The translations under genes and the position numbers were made by a program. Positions 9,041-18,602 of a stretch of DNA of 64,000 nt are shown in pieces (position 1 is the first letter of the stretch; every line of letters starts with the position of its first letter). This DNA is from Nostoc sp. UHCC 0702. GTDB lineage: Bacteria; Cyanobacteriota; Cyanobacteriia; Cyanobacteriales; Nostocaceae. The stretch covers positions 1,057,409 to 1,121,408 of the forward strand of contig CP071065.1 of NCBI GenBank assembly GCA_017164015.1, in the 5' to 3' direction. The notes beneath the pieces are model-generated. The model made no database searches and was not told the origin of the DNA. It saw only the letters and a list, made by a program, of their open reading frames with translations.

Positions 9041-9268
9041 TGGATTGGGGATTGGGGATTGGGTACTGGGTACTGGGGATTGGGTATTGGGTATTGGCAA
9101 AATTTTTCCTTAGTCACCAGTCCCTAGTCCCTAGTCCCTAGTCCCCAGTCACCAGTCCCTAGTCCCTAGTCCCTAGTCCCCAGTCCCCAGTCCCCAGTCC
9201 CCAGTCCCCAGTCCCCAGTCCCTATTCCCCAGTCCCTAGTCCCCAGTCCCTATTCCCCAGTCCCTAGG
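9041..9268. repeat. GGGTATTG/CCCAGTC heptanucleotide array
   Basis: Two opposed tracts of heptamers occur: GGGATTG/GGTATTG at 9041-9095, then more than 20 CCCAGTC/CCTAGTC units at 9111-9268. The array reaches the last codons of the gene ending at 9250. It fills the gap upstream of cpcG, so the cpcG promoter must lie in the approximately 130 bp between the array and the start codon. Confidence 0.9.
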
Positions 9269-9858
9269 CCTCGCCAAAACGCCAAGGGGTCTTGGGTCGG
9301 GCGGCAGTTGGGATAAGACCGCAAGCTAATTTCCATACTAGGTTGATACTCAGGAGGCGCGATCGCTAGTCCCAAGCATAGATGAGCTAAGGATTTCGCA
9401 AATTTATGATGATGCCCAGGAGAACCAGCGTGAGCATGGGCATATTCGTGGATCACCAACAAATGCCAATCTTCTGGAATCACTCGTCCTACATCAATCA
9501 AAATGGTAATTGGGTCTGTTTGCAGATTACAAAGACCATCAATCCTAAATGAATTCGCCAAGGGAGCCGCAAATATCTGAATTGCACATTGCTCCCAAGG
9601 ATGAAAACAGTTGTGGCAAGCTTGAAGACAGGCGTTAAGTTCGGCGTTCACTGCATCAATATGACTGCCAATCCAAGTGCAAATAGGAAGGCGCTTTTCT
9701 GGGTCATATACCACATCCACTATGTCTGGCTCTATAGCCAAGCTGCGAGTGTGATACAAGTAATCTAACCCGCGTGTAAATGAATCGGTGCTGGTTGCGA
9801 TCGCCAATTGATTAGCCAAAGAAGGAAAAGGATTTTGTGGGTTCAATAACTTTCTCAA
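9250..9858 (-). CDS. Putative zinc metallopeptidase-like protein (HEYAH motif)
   Basis: This 202-residue protein carries 'VIHEYAHAHAGSPGHHHKFAK' near residue 137: an HExxH zinc site followed by more His residues, as in SprT/WLM-like metallopeptidases. Several Cys and His residues ('CLQACHNCFHPWEQC') in the middle could form a second metal site. There is no signal peptide. It overlaps the upstream bilin-lyase gene by 47 bp, so the two are probably co-transcribed. The substrate is unknown, and the link to phycobilisomes rests only on position. Confidence 0.6.
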   Translation of the reverse strand: MRKLLNPQNPFPSLANQLAIATSTDSFTRGLDYLYHTRSLAIEPDIVDVVYDPEKRLPICTWIGSHIDAVNAELNACLQACHNCFHPWEQCAIQIFAAPLANSFRIDGLCNLQTDPITILIDVGRVIPEDWHLLVIHEYAHAHAGSPGHHHKFAKSLAHLCLGLAIAPPEYQPSMEISLRSYPNCRPTQDPLAFWRGLGTGE

Positions 9859-10441
9859 TCTGATCAGGCGTCAAATTTGAAAAATCAGCGACATCTGCAT
9901 TCAAGGGAACGCCTTGAGCATCCGCAATCCGAAATTCTGTACAGAATGTGGCGGTGCTAAACCCACCAAACCGTTTCAAAGTACTAGTCCGCATCCGCAC
10001 GCTGGGGCTAGCAAACCAGAATCGCTCAATCGAACTCATGGTATCGTAGTCAGTTGTCAGAACTAAGCCATCCTCATCATCTATGTGATAACGGCCCGCT
10101 ACAGGAACAATTTCGGCGTAGCCCCGCTCTCGCAGCAGCGTTCCCTGTCTACCATCACTAGTATCCGGCAGCAGTGCAAAAACTGTCGAACCTGTATGGT
10201 TTTCGTCTTCTTTATCCCATCCCATCGAACCGTGCCAAGACACAAAAGCGCCACCGATCGCTAAACTAGGGTCAAACTCATGGAGTTGGCAAATCTCTAT
10301 GATTTTCGGATCATCAGCACTCAAAGCTTGGATCTCAATTTCAGATTCACCCCTTTCAGCGCGTTTGAAAGCTAGGTGGTGTGTGGTTCGTTGCGATCGC
10401 CACTTGCCACTACTGAGTTGAAAAAACTCCATTGCATCCAT
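9812..10441 (-). CDS. CpcS/CpeS-family phycobiliprotein bilin lyase
   Basis: This 209-residue S-type lyase belongs to the family that attaches bilins, usually at the Cys-82-equivalent site of phycobiliprotein subunits. Family features are 'MEFFQLSSGKWRSQRTTHHL' at the N-terminus, 'GGAFVSWHGSMGWDKE', 'GTLLRERGYAEIVPVAGRYH' and 'SSIERFWFASPSVRMRTST' with 'FGGFSTATFCTE' (a lipocalin-like barrel). Whether it is CpcS, CpcU or CpeS cannot be told by eye; the nearby cpeBA makes both PEB and PCB attachment plausible. The start could be Met1 or Met4. It is probably followed in the same operon by the overlapping metallopeptidase-like gene. Confidence 0.87.
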   Translation of the reverse strand: MDAMEFFQLSSGKWRSQRTTHHLAFKRAERGESEIEIQALSADDPKIIEICQLHEFDPSLAIGGAFVSWHGSMGWDKEDENHTGSTVFALLPDTSDGRQGTLLRERGYAEIVPVAGRYHIDDEDGLVLTTDYDTMSSIERFWFASPSVRMRTSTLKRFGGFSTATFCTEFRIADAQGVPLNADVADFSNLTPDQIEKVIEPTKSFSFFG

Positions 10442-10528
10442 AGATTGAAACCTGACTCCTATCGATGATCTTTCCTGGTATTCAAATTATTGAGTAACTC
10501 TACCCTATACATCATAAAACTTTGGTGG

Positions 10529-10597
10529 GTGTCAGTGGTCAGTTGTCAGTGGTCAGTTGTCAGTTGTCAGTGGTCAGTTGTCAGTTGTCAGTTGTCA
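10529..10597. repeat. CAGTTGT/CAGTGGT heptamer array
   Basis: About nine tandem heptamers of the CAGTTGT/CAGTGGT type, followed by C-rich CCCCATCT units to about 10630. They occupy the spacer between the bilin lyase and nblA. No gene is seen in the 390-bp gap. Confidence 0.88.
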
Positions 10598-10834
10598 TTC
10601 CCCCATCTCCCCATCTCCCCATCCCCCCATCCTCTCTATTCCCCCAGATTCAGCCAAATCTGCCAACTTTCAGATGCTATCTCTGAATGCAATTTGTATA
10701 AATTACTTTAGTTACCTATTTTTATTCGGAAACGTCTAAAAAGGACTACTTGTCAAGTATGTGTTACTTTTGTTAACCTAAATAGACAAGGTTAAACAAA
10801 GCATTGCGTTGCGAAAAACCGGAGAGTAAAAACT

Positions 10835-11002
10835 ATGGATATTCCAACAGGACTGAGCTTAGAGCAAAAATTCAACCTGAAAGTCTACGAAGAGCAGGTT
10901 AAGGGGTTAAGCCATGAGCAATCTCAGGAGTTTCTCTTAGAGCTTTTGCGACAACTGATGATTAAGGAAAACGTAATTAAGCATCTGCTCAAGCAAGTTT
11001 AG
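10835..11002 (+). CDS. nblA: NblA phycobilisome degradation adaptor
   Basis: This 55-residue protein matches NblA in size and pattern: 'LSLEQKFNLKVYEEQV' (helix 1), then 'SHEQSQEFLLELLRQLMIKENVIKHLL' in two parts (helix 2). NblA binds phycobiliproteins and brings the ClpC/ClpP protease for phycobilisome breakdown, classically under nitrogen or sulfur starvation. A Shine-Dalgarno GGAGAG lies 8 bp before the ATG. It stands just upstream of cpeBA on the same strand, separated by a 395-bp leader with a hairpin. Several NblA paralogues are usual in Nostocales. Confidence 0.88.
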   Translation: MDIPTGLSLEQKFNLKVYEEQVKGLSHEQSQEFLLELLRQLMIKENVIKHLLKQV

Positions 11003-11233
11003 GTGTCTGCTGATCAACAGGCAAAATCTACCCTTGCTGCCTCACTCTATTGTTTTTAAGTATGTATACTGGTTCTTTATTGTCTGCAATATCCTCCTGC
11101 TGGGAAAATTCAAGGAGGAAAAATTCGTTTCTGAGAATTTTGTATTTTGAATCGAAGCCTAGCGACCCTGCTAACTTACCGTAAATTGAATGTGTCATTG
11201 ACCTGAATATCTGAAAAACCTTATATTTTCTTG

Positions 11234-11260
11234 CCCCTAGTCAGAAGACACTGATTGGGG
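11234..11260 (+). terminator. Hairpin between nblA and cpeB
   Basis: CCCCTAGTCA and TGATTGGGG form a stem with an 8-nt loop, followed by a T-rich stretch (GTTATTTTG). It could end the nblA transcript or sit in the cpeB leader as an attenuator. No other feature was recognised in 11003-11397. Confidence 0.5.
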
Positions 11261-11313
11261 GTTATTTTGTGAATGTTAAGGATTGTTGCTTTGTTTTTCA
11301 TAACTGAGACTGA

Positions 11314-11955
<642 letters not shown>

Positions 11956-12023
11956 GCCAGGGCTGATTGCGATTTACTAATTGACATTGAAACCACTGTT
12001 AAAATTAATTCTGGAGATACTAG

Positions 12024-12515
<492 letters not shown>

Positions 12516-12563
12516 TTGAATTGCTGGATTTTTAATCTCGTGACAGGGTAGAATTCCTGCCCT

Positions 12564-12647
12564 ACAAGCCTGAGGACTCTTGGCGTGTTGCTTTACCGTT
12601 AGAAGGTTGAGTACTGGCAAAGAATCCCCAGGCTTGTTTCGTTTTTT
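12564..12647 (+). terminator. Rho-independent terminator of cpeBA
   Basis: ACAAGCCTG-AGG pairs with CC-CAGGCTTGT across a loop of about 45 nt, and the run TTTCGTTTTTT follows. It lies 50 bp after the cpeA stop. It separates cpeBA from cpeY downstream, and no cpeC/D/E linker genes follow. Confidence 0.8.
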
Positions 12648-12663
12648 GTAGGAGTTAGGAGTT

Positions 12664-12937
12664 ATATCATGTCCGTTTAAACACTTATGATATCTGTGGA
12701 GGTCGGTAATTGGGAACTTGTACTCTCGCACTTGTGCGGACTTGTGCTGAGCTTGTCCTGAATTTCGACTTCGCTCAATTGCCGCGTAGCCGAAGGGCGC
12801 AGTCGAAGTAGCGAAGTCGAGGTAAGCCGAAGTATTGGTAATTGGTAATTGGTTTTGAGTATTACCTATTACCCATTACCTATTACCTATTACCAAGCAA
12901 ACCGACTAGATCGTAAGTAATTAGCCGAACTTGATAT
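12664..12937 (+). repeat. Dispersed inverted-repeat element, copy C
   Basis: This is a close copy of element A, with the same ATATCATGTCCG left end and TTGATAT right end. It is enlarged by a GC-rich cassette at about 12722-12826. It lies between the cpeA terminator and cpeY. Confidence 0.8.
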
Positions 12938-13069
12938 TAGGAGTTAGGAATTATTTCTCCCTCATCTCCCGGTTGGTGAGCGAAGTCGAACCACATCTCC
13001 TCATCCCCCCTGCCTCCCCAAACCTATAAGATAATTTTGTATACAGGCTGCTTGCTGACTGCTAATTTT

Positions 13070-14335
13070 ATGGATAAACGCTTTTTTAATATCTTTAATC
13101 TCACAGAAGACGAAGCCATTGCTATTTTAGATACACCTCAAGACCAAGTGAGTGAAGATGATTCTCGCTATATTGCGGCTTCTCATTTGGTGAATTTTCC
13201 CACGGAAACCGCGATCAATGCTTTGATCAGAGCAGTACAAAAAAATGATCCTTCACTGGATAACCGCATCGTGCGACGCAAGTCAGTGGAGACTTTAGGG
13301 CGGCTACAGGCAACACAAGCTTTGCCCGTAATTCGCACCTGTCTGGCAGATGAAGACTGTTATACCGTAGAAAATGCAGTTTGGGCGATCGCAGAAATTG
13401 GTACTCAAGACTCAGATATCCTAGAAGAAGTTGCCCAACTGCTGGAAAAACCAGGGCAGACATATCGAGTAATTATTCATACCTTAACAAAATTAGATTA
13501 CAAACCTGCCTTAGAAAGAATTCGCAAATTTGTAGATGACGACGACCCACCCACCGCAAGTGCTGCGATCGCCGCAGTTTGTCGTTTCACCAGAGATTAT
13601 ACTCACATGGTCAAGGTGGTGGCGCTGTTGCAACACCCCAATGTGTTTGCCCGTCGGTTGTCCATCCAGGATTTGATCGATGCTAAGTATTATGATGCTA
13701 TTCCCAATATTGCCAGGTGTCCGGTATCCCTTGTATTTCGGCTACGGGGAATACGGTTGCTAGCAGAGGCTGGAGTAAGAGAAGGCACCATTAGCTTTGC
13801 AGAGATTCAACCTTATTTAGAACAAACATTGCGCGACCATCCCAAAGATTTGGATTTGGTGCATAGATACGATCAACCACCCAGTTTGTCATTTTTAGTA
13901 CAGCAATTGTATGAAACAGACTTTGGACGCTGCTATCTAGCAACCAAAACGATTCTCGAACAGCACTCAGACACCGCAGCTGCTGCACTCAAAGCCGCCT
14001 ATGTAGAAGAAGCTAGCAACGACTATGGTGCCCATTTTCATGTCGTGAAGTTGTTCGGCTGGCTCAAACATGCCCCCGCCTACGACTTATTAATTGAAGC
14101 ATTGCACAACCCCCAGCCGCAGTTTCAGAAATCTCGCACAGCAGCAGCGATCGCTTTGGGCGAACTTGGCGATCCACAAGCCATTCCCGAACTGAAAAAA
14201 AGTCTCCAAACAAAAATCTGGGACTTAAAGTATGCCACCTTAATGGCATTAGAGAAACTCGGCGATACCAGCACTCACGAAATTGCCGCCAATGAGCAAG
14301 ACTGGTTAATTCGTGCAAAAGTAGGAAAGCATTGA
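13070..14335 (+). CDS. cpeY: Phycoerythrobilin lyase CpeY (HEAT-repeat, E/F type)
   Basis: This 421-residue E/F-type lyase has the opening '[25 protein letters not shown]' (in parts) and serial HEAT/armadillo repeats such as '[20 protein letters not shown]' and '[22 protein letters not shown]'. In studied species CpeY attaches PEB to Cys82 of CpeA, with CpeZ as helper. The open frame can begin at a TTG at 13037, but homology and the ATG favour 13070. The gene is the first of the cpeYZ pair, separated from cpeZ by a 510-bp heptamer array. Confidence 0.92.
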   Translation: MDKRFFNIFNLTEDEAIAILDTPQDQVSEDDSRYIAASHLVNFPTETAINALIRAVQKNDPSLDNRIVRRKSVETLGRLQATQALPVIRTCLADEDCYTVENAVWAIAEIGTQDSDILEEVAQLLEKPGQTYRVIIHTLTKLDYKPALERIRKFVDDDDPPTASAAIAAVCRFTRDYTHMVKVVALLQHPNVFARRLSIQDLIDAKYYDAIPNIARCPVSLVFRLRGIRLLAEAGVREGTISFAEIQPYLEQTLRDHPKDLDLVHRYDQPPSLSFLVQQLYETDFGRCYLATKTILEQHSDTAAAALKAAYVEEASNDYGAHFHVVKLFGWLKHAPAYDLLIEALHNPQPQFQKSRTAAAIALGELGDPQAIPELKKSLQTKIWDLKYATLMALEKLGDTSTHEIAANEQDWLIRAKVGKH

Positions 14336-14339
14336 AGAA

Positions 14340-14426
14340 AGCAGGGGAGAAGGGGTGCAGGGGAGCAGGGGTGCAGGGGAGCAGGGGTGCAGGGGAGCAG
14401 GGGAGATGAGGGAGATGAGGGAGAAA
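14340..14426. repeat. GCAGGGGA-type tandem repeat after cpeY
   Basis: Tandem GCAGGGGAGCAGGGGT units are followed by GATGAGGGA units, a short G-rich tandem tract directly downstream of the cpeY stop. It runs into the heptamer array. Confidence 0.85.
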
Positions 14427-14458
14427 TAACTTCCCAATACTTCGGCTTGCGAGAGTAC

Positions 14459-14970
14459 AAGTTCCCAATTCCCAATTCCCAATTCCCAATTCCCAATTCC
14501 CAATTCCCAATTACCAATTACCAATTCCCAATTACCAATTCCCAATTACCAATTACCAATTCCCAATTACCAATTCCCAATTACCAATTACCAATTCCCA
14601 ATTCCCAATTCCCAATTACCAATTACCAATTACCAATTACCAATTACCAATTACCAATTACCAATTACCAATTCCCAATTCCCAATTACCAATTACCAAT
14701 TCCCAATTCCCAATTACCAATTACCAATTCCCAATTACCAATTCCCAATTACCAATTACCAATTCCCAATTACCAATTCCCAATTACCAATTACCAATTC
14801 CCAATTCCCAATTCCCAATTACCAATTACCAATTACCAATTACCAATTACCAATTACCAATTACCAATTACCAATTCCCAATTCCCAATTCCCAATTCCC
14901 AATTCCCAATTCCCAATTCCCAATTACCAATTACCAATTACCAATTACCAATTCCCAATTACCAATTCCC
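14459..14970. repeat. Long heptanucleotide array (CCCAATT / ACCAATT) between cpeY and cpeZ
   Basis: About 73 tandem heptamers alternate between two unit types, CCCAATT and ACCAATT, over roughly 510 bp, ending 5 bp before the cpeZ start codon. The order of the two types is irregular but block-like. Because 7 and 3 share no factor, any frame reads a seven-residue peptide repeat (PIPNSQF-like) and stays open, giving a spurious 226-codon frame. The array replaces the normal leader of cpeZ. Confidence 0.95.
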
Positions 14971-14975
14971 AACTT

Positions 14976-15587
14976 ATGACTCAAGACCCTCTGTTTCAAC
15001 AACTAAAACATCCCAACCCCCACCTGCGGGAACGGGCTATATTAGAACTGGCCGAAACCCGCGATGAAACTACCATTCCTCGACTGATAAGCTCTTTAGC
15101 AGAGCAAGATTTCAATTATCGCTGGACAGTTATCAAAGCACTGGGCGTGATTGGTGCAGATGCTGCCGCTGATTTGGTCGAGCTATTACTCAACAGTGAT
15201 AATGTCACCGTCCGCAGCAGCTGTGCATCGGCTTTAGCACAAATCGCCTCCAACCATCCCCAGGTTCCCTTCCCTACCCCAGGCTTACAGGGATTAAAGA
15301 CAGCACTCAACGACCCCAATCCCCTGGTCAGTCTTGCATCTGTGAATGCTCTAGGTGAAATTGGTGCCCCTGCCCTAGACATTTTAATTGAGTCGCTGCA
15401 AACAATAGATAACCCAGCATTAGCAGTGGCAATTGTCAATGCCCTCGCTACCATTGGTGATAGCCGGGGGGTGGACGTACTCACGGCAGTTGGTAATGAT
15501 GAGTCTGCCGATTCCTATGTGCGTGAGTCAGCCACAAGTGCATTATCTCGTTTGGAGTTAGTCAGAAAGAATAACAGAGGAACATGA
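14976..15587 (+). CDS. cpeZ: CpeZ, chaperone-like partner of CpeY
   Basis: This 203-residue HEAT-repeat protein has a length and start typical of CpeZ ('MTQDPLFQQLKHPNPHLRERA', in parts). Helical repeats such as 'DFNYRWTVIKALGVIGADAAADLVELL' (in parts) and 'LVSLASVNALGEIGAPALDIL' follow. In Fremyella CpeZ stabilises phycoerythrin subunits and aids CpeY. The ATG at 14976 directly follows the heptamer array, so the usual ribosome-binding region is repeat sequence with no Shine-Dalgarno; translation efficiency may depend on the array. Confidence 0.9.
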   Translation: MTQDPLFQQLKHPNPHLRERAILELAETRDETTIPRLISSLAEQDFNYRWTVIKALGVIGADAAADLVELLLNSDNVTVRSSCASALAQIASNHPQVPFPTPGLQGLKTALNDPNPLVSLASVNALGEIGAPALDILIESLQTIDNPALAVAIVNALATIGDSRGVDVLTAVGNDESADSYVRESATSALSRLELVRKNNRGT

Positions 15588-15621
15588 TAGAAGAACGATC
15601 GCAGTAACATGTTTAAATAAA

Positions 15622-15869
15622 TAGGACTTACGCGCATTGTCATATATTTTTGACAAAAATCGTCCAAAGTCAAGAGTCAAAAGTCCAAAAATCTTGACTT
15701 TTTACCCTTGACTATTGAACGCCAGTCGCAATCAACGAGGGAACCTCCCTTCGGGTGACGCTCGTTCCGACGCTCCTTCGTCGCTAACGCTTCGCTAACG
15801 CTACCGCTTCGCGCTGGCTCCTAAAGACTGCCATCACAGAAAATATGTGTGCCAGTTGCGTAAGTCCTG
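15622..15869. mobile_element. Second MITE copy, target duplication ATAAA, with nested repeat
   Basis: It has the same ends as the 6858-7003 element and is flanked by ATAAA (15617-15621 and 15870-15874). The interior is nearly identical except that about 100 bp of another GC-rich palindromic cassette (15719-15822, CGCTAACGCTTCGCTAACG type) interrupts it. It lies 34 bp after cpeZ and 21 bp before the sensor kinase frame, so it may contribute to that gene's promoter region. Confidence 0.87.
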
Positions 15870-15890
15870 ATAAAGTACAGACTGAATTAT

Positions 15891-18074
15891 GTGCAACGAT
15901 CAATTGTCTCCCGAATCGTTGCCCTTGCTTTTATGTCTAAGCGTTCAACCTCTCGGCAATCGTCACAAACTCGTCACCAGAAATCAGGCTCAACAAAGGG
16001 AAATCAGCAACAAGAGCAAAAGCTGCTGCAACCTGTTTTTGAGAAAGCTTGTGATGCGATCGCTGTCACGGATGATAATGGTTGTTTAATCGAGGTGAAT
16101 GCTGCTGGTTGCCAACTATTTGGGCTATCACATCAAGCACTGACAGGGCAAATATTAGCTGATTTTATCGATGGTGAGTTTAACTTTGCACAAGTTCGTT
16201 TGCATGTACAAAGCGGGAAGCAACAAACTGGTGAATTCTACTTGTTACGTCCCGATGGCAGGCGGCGAGAGGTAGAATACACCTTAACCTTGGATGTGGT
16301 TCCCCATCGGCATCTGGTAATTTTGCGAGATATTACTGCACGTAAGCAAGCTGCACAAGATGAATTATGGTGTCAGCGCCAATGGGTTGAGTTGTTTTCG
16401 GAAGTAACCCTGAAAATTCGGCAATCATTGCAATTGAAGGAAATTCTCCGGGCTACGGTGACAGAAGTGCAACGAATTCTGCAAGCCGATCGCGTGCTGA
16501 TTTATCAAGTCTTCCCCAATGGCACAGGTAAAGCCATTAGCGAAGCGGTTCTGCCAGAATATCCCGCCATCCTCGATTTGGAGTTTCCCGAAGAAGTCTT
16601 CCCACAAGAATATCAGCAGCTATACGCCCAAGGACGTGTACGGGCGATCGCGGATGTCCACGATCCAGATGTCGGATTGGCAGATTGTTTGATAGAGTTT
16701 ATCGACCAATTCGATATCAAAGCCAAGCTGATTGTGCCGATTCTGCAAAACTGGAATTCCCATCAACAGAGTGAATCGCCGTCTCACAATCAACTATGGG
16801 GATTATTGATTGCTCATCATTGCGATCGCCCCCGCAGGTGGGTGGATTTTCAACTAGAACTGATGCAGCAACTAGCAGATCAAATTAGCATTGCTCTGGC
16901 TCAAGCGCAATTACTAGAAAACTTGGAAGAGATTGTAGAAATTCGCACCGCTGAACTCAAGGACGTAAACCGCAATCTGCACCAAGAAATTAATGACCGG
17001 ATGCAGGCTGAAGCAGCCTTACGGCGCAGTGAAGAACAATTGCGCTTGATTACCAATGCCTTGCCAGTACTGATTGCCTACGTAGATAAAGAACAACGAT
17101 ATCGCTTTAACAACCAAGCCTATGAAGATTGGCTAGAACAGACCCCAGCAGAAATTCACGGATGTCATCTTCAGGAAGTATGGAAAGAGGACTGTTACCA
17201 AAAAATGCACAGCTATGTGGAAGCGGCTTTATCCGGTCACGTAGTCACCTACGAAAATGAAATCGTTTTGAGGGATGGTATTTCTCGTTCAGTAAATGTT
17301 ACCTATATTCCCCATGTCGATGAGCAAAAAATCGTCAAAGGGTTCTTTTCGCTGGCCAGTGATATTAGCGATCGCAAAGCCATTGAACGCATGAAAGACG
17401 AATTCATCTCCGTAGTCAGCCACGAATTACGGACTCCCCTTACCTCCCTACACAGTGCCTTGAAAATCCTCGCCACGGGGCGATTGGGTACCCTCTCAGC
17501 AGATGGACAGCAAATGCTGGAAATTGCTGATGAGAATACTGAACGGCTAGTCCGCTTGGTGAATAACGTTTTAGATTTGCAGCGCATTGAGTCAGGCAAA
17601 TTCACAATGGAAAAGCAAGCTTGCAATGCCGCAGATTTAATGATTCAGGCCACCGAAGCTATGCAACCAATGGCCCAGCAACATGGCGTAACCCTAGTAA
17701 CACAGCCTCTAAATATTCAGATTTGGGTAGATTCAGATTATATGGTGCAGGCACTCACCAATTTACTCAGTAATGCCATCAAATTCTCATCAACTGGCGG
17801 CACTGTTTGTTTGACTGTTGAGTTTCTACAACAGTCTCAAGTTTTGTTTTGCGTCCACGATCAAGGACAAGGAATTCCTCAGTCCAAACTCGAAAGCATC
17901 TTTGAACGCTTCCAACAAGTTGATTCATCAGATTCCCGCAAAAAAGGAGGCACAGGCTTAGGGCTTGCCATCTGCCGCAAAATTATCGAACAACACGAAG
18001 GTAAAATTTGGGCAGAAAGTACACTAGGAAAAGGCAGTACTTTCTGTTTCACATTGCCAGTTTTGCATGGCTAA
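15891..18074 (+). CDS. PAS-GAF-PAS sensor histidine kinase with cyanobacteriochrome-like GAF
   Basis: This 727-residue soluble kinase has PAS (about 45-155), GAF (about 178-345), PAS (about 378-498), a dimerisation/phospho-acceptor domain with His511 ('SVVSHELRTPL') and an ATPase domain ('NLLSNAIKF', 'DQGQGIP', 'GGTGLGLAI'). The GAF has features of bilin-binding cyanobacteriochromes: 'GRVRAIADVHD', 'LADCLIEF...KAKLIVPIL' with Cys266 at the usual chromophore position, and 'LWGLLIAHHCDRPRRW'. The residue after Cys266 is Leu, not the common His. Bilin binding and light colour are inferences. The start is GTG 15891 or ATG 15933. The response regulator gene overlaps or closely follows, an arrangement like rcaE-rcaF. 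Confidence 0.85.
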   Translation: MQRSIVSRIVALAFMSKRSTSRQSSQTRHQKSGSTKGNQQQEQKLLQPVFEKACDAIAVTDDNGCLIEVNAAGCQLFGLSHQALTGQILADFIDGEFNFAQVRLHVQSGKQQTGEFYLLRPDGRRREVEYTLTLDVVPHRHLVILRDITARKQAAQDELWCQRQWVELFSEVTLKIRQSLQLKEILRATVTEVQRILQADRVLIYQVFPNGTGKAISEAVLPEYPAILDLEFPEEVFPQEYQQLYAQGRVRAIADVHDPDVGLADCLIEFIDQFDIKAKLIVPILQNWNSHQQSESPSHNQLWGLLIAHHCDRPRRWVDFQLELMQQLADQISIALAQAQLLENLEEIVEIRTAELKDVNRNLHQEINDRMQAEAALRRSEEQLRLITNALPVLIAYVDKEQRYRFNNQAYEDWLEQTPAEIHGCHLQEVWKEDCYQKMHSYVEAALSGHVVTYENEIVLRDGISRSVNVTYIPHVDEQKIVKGFFSLASDISDRKAIERMKDEFISVVSHELRTPLTSLHSALKILATGRLGTLSADGQQMLEIADENTERLVRLVNNVLDLQRIESGKFTMEKQACNAADLMIQATEAMQPMAQQHGVTLVTQPLNIQIWVDSDYMVQALTNLLSNAIKFSSTGGTVCLTVEFLQQSQVLFCVHDQGQGIPQSKLESIFERFQQVDSSDSRKKGGTGLGLAICRKIIEQHEGKIWAESTLGKGSTFCFTLPVLHG

Positions 18075-18087
18075 GAGACAGGTTTCT

Positions 18088-18462
18088 ATGGTTAGCAAAC
18101 GAATTTTAATCATTGATGACGAAGAAAGCATTCAAACAGTCGTGCAATTTGGTATCCGTATAGCAGCAGGTTGGGACGTACTCACTGCCAGTTCAGGCCC
18201 CAGAGGCATCCAAACCGCCCAAACTGAACAACCTGATGTCATTCTCTTGGATGTGATGATGCCCGATATGGATGGCATCGCTACTTTTAAAGCACTCCAG
18301 GCACATCCTGAAACTGAACACATCCCAGTGATTTTTTTAACTGCTAAAGCACAGACATCAGAAAAGCGGCAGTTTAATGATTTGGGCGTTAGCGGTGTGA
18401 TTACCAAACCCTTCAACTCCCTTGACCTACCCGATCAAATTGCCAGGATTCTCCATTGGTAA
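18088..18462 (+). CDS. Single-domain response regulator (CheY/RcaF-like)
   Basis: This is a roughly 124-residue receiver domain without an output domain: 'RILIIDDEES' (acidic pair), 'DVILLDVMMPDMDG' (phospho-Asp), 'VIFLTAK' (Thr) and 'VITKPFN' (Lys). The frame opens at 18067, overlapping the kinase by 8 bp; the ATG at 18088 gives the expected domain start. It is almost certainly the partner of the preceding kinase. A stand-alone receiver directly after a CBCR-like kinase resembles RcaF, which relays phosphate towards RcaC in type III chromatic acclimation; an RcaC-like protein is encoded 6 kb away. The role is inferred. Confidence 0.88.
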   Translation: MVSKRILIIDDEESIQTVVQFGIRIAAGWDVLTASSGPRGIQTAQTEQPDVILLDVMMPDMDGIATFKALQAHPETEHIPVIFLTAKAQTSEKRQFNDLGVSGVITKPFNSLDLPDQIARILHW

Positions 18463-18602
18463 CTCCAAAGTTGAAGGCAAAGGGGAGAAACAACAATTCA
18501 GTAGATATTTAACAGCTAAAAAACTCAGTAGGTAAAGGTTTTAGCCCAATGGCGGCACTTTTGATGAATTGTTGCAATATCTCGGTTAAAGTCGAACCAG
18601 AT

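Noticed and set aside
14459..14970. CRISPR-like look of the regular repeats
   Set aside because: The units are 7 bp with no spacers and no cas genes are present in the window.
14387..15067. 226-codon plus-strand frame made of PIPNSQF-like heptapeptides
   Set aside because: Any frame of the heptamer array stays open. It runs out of frame into cpeZ and lacks a ribosome site. The array is treated as a DNA repeat.
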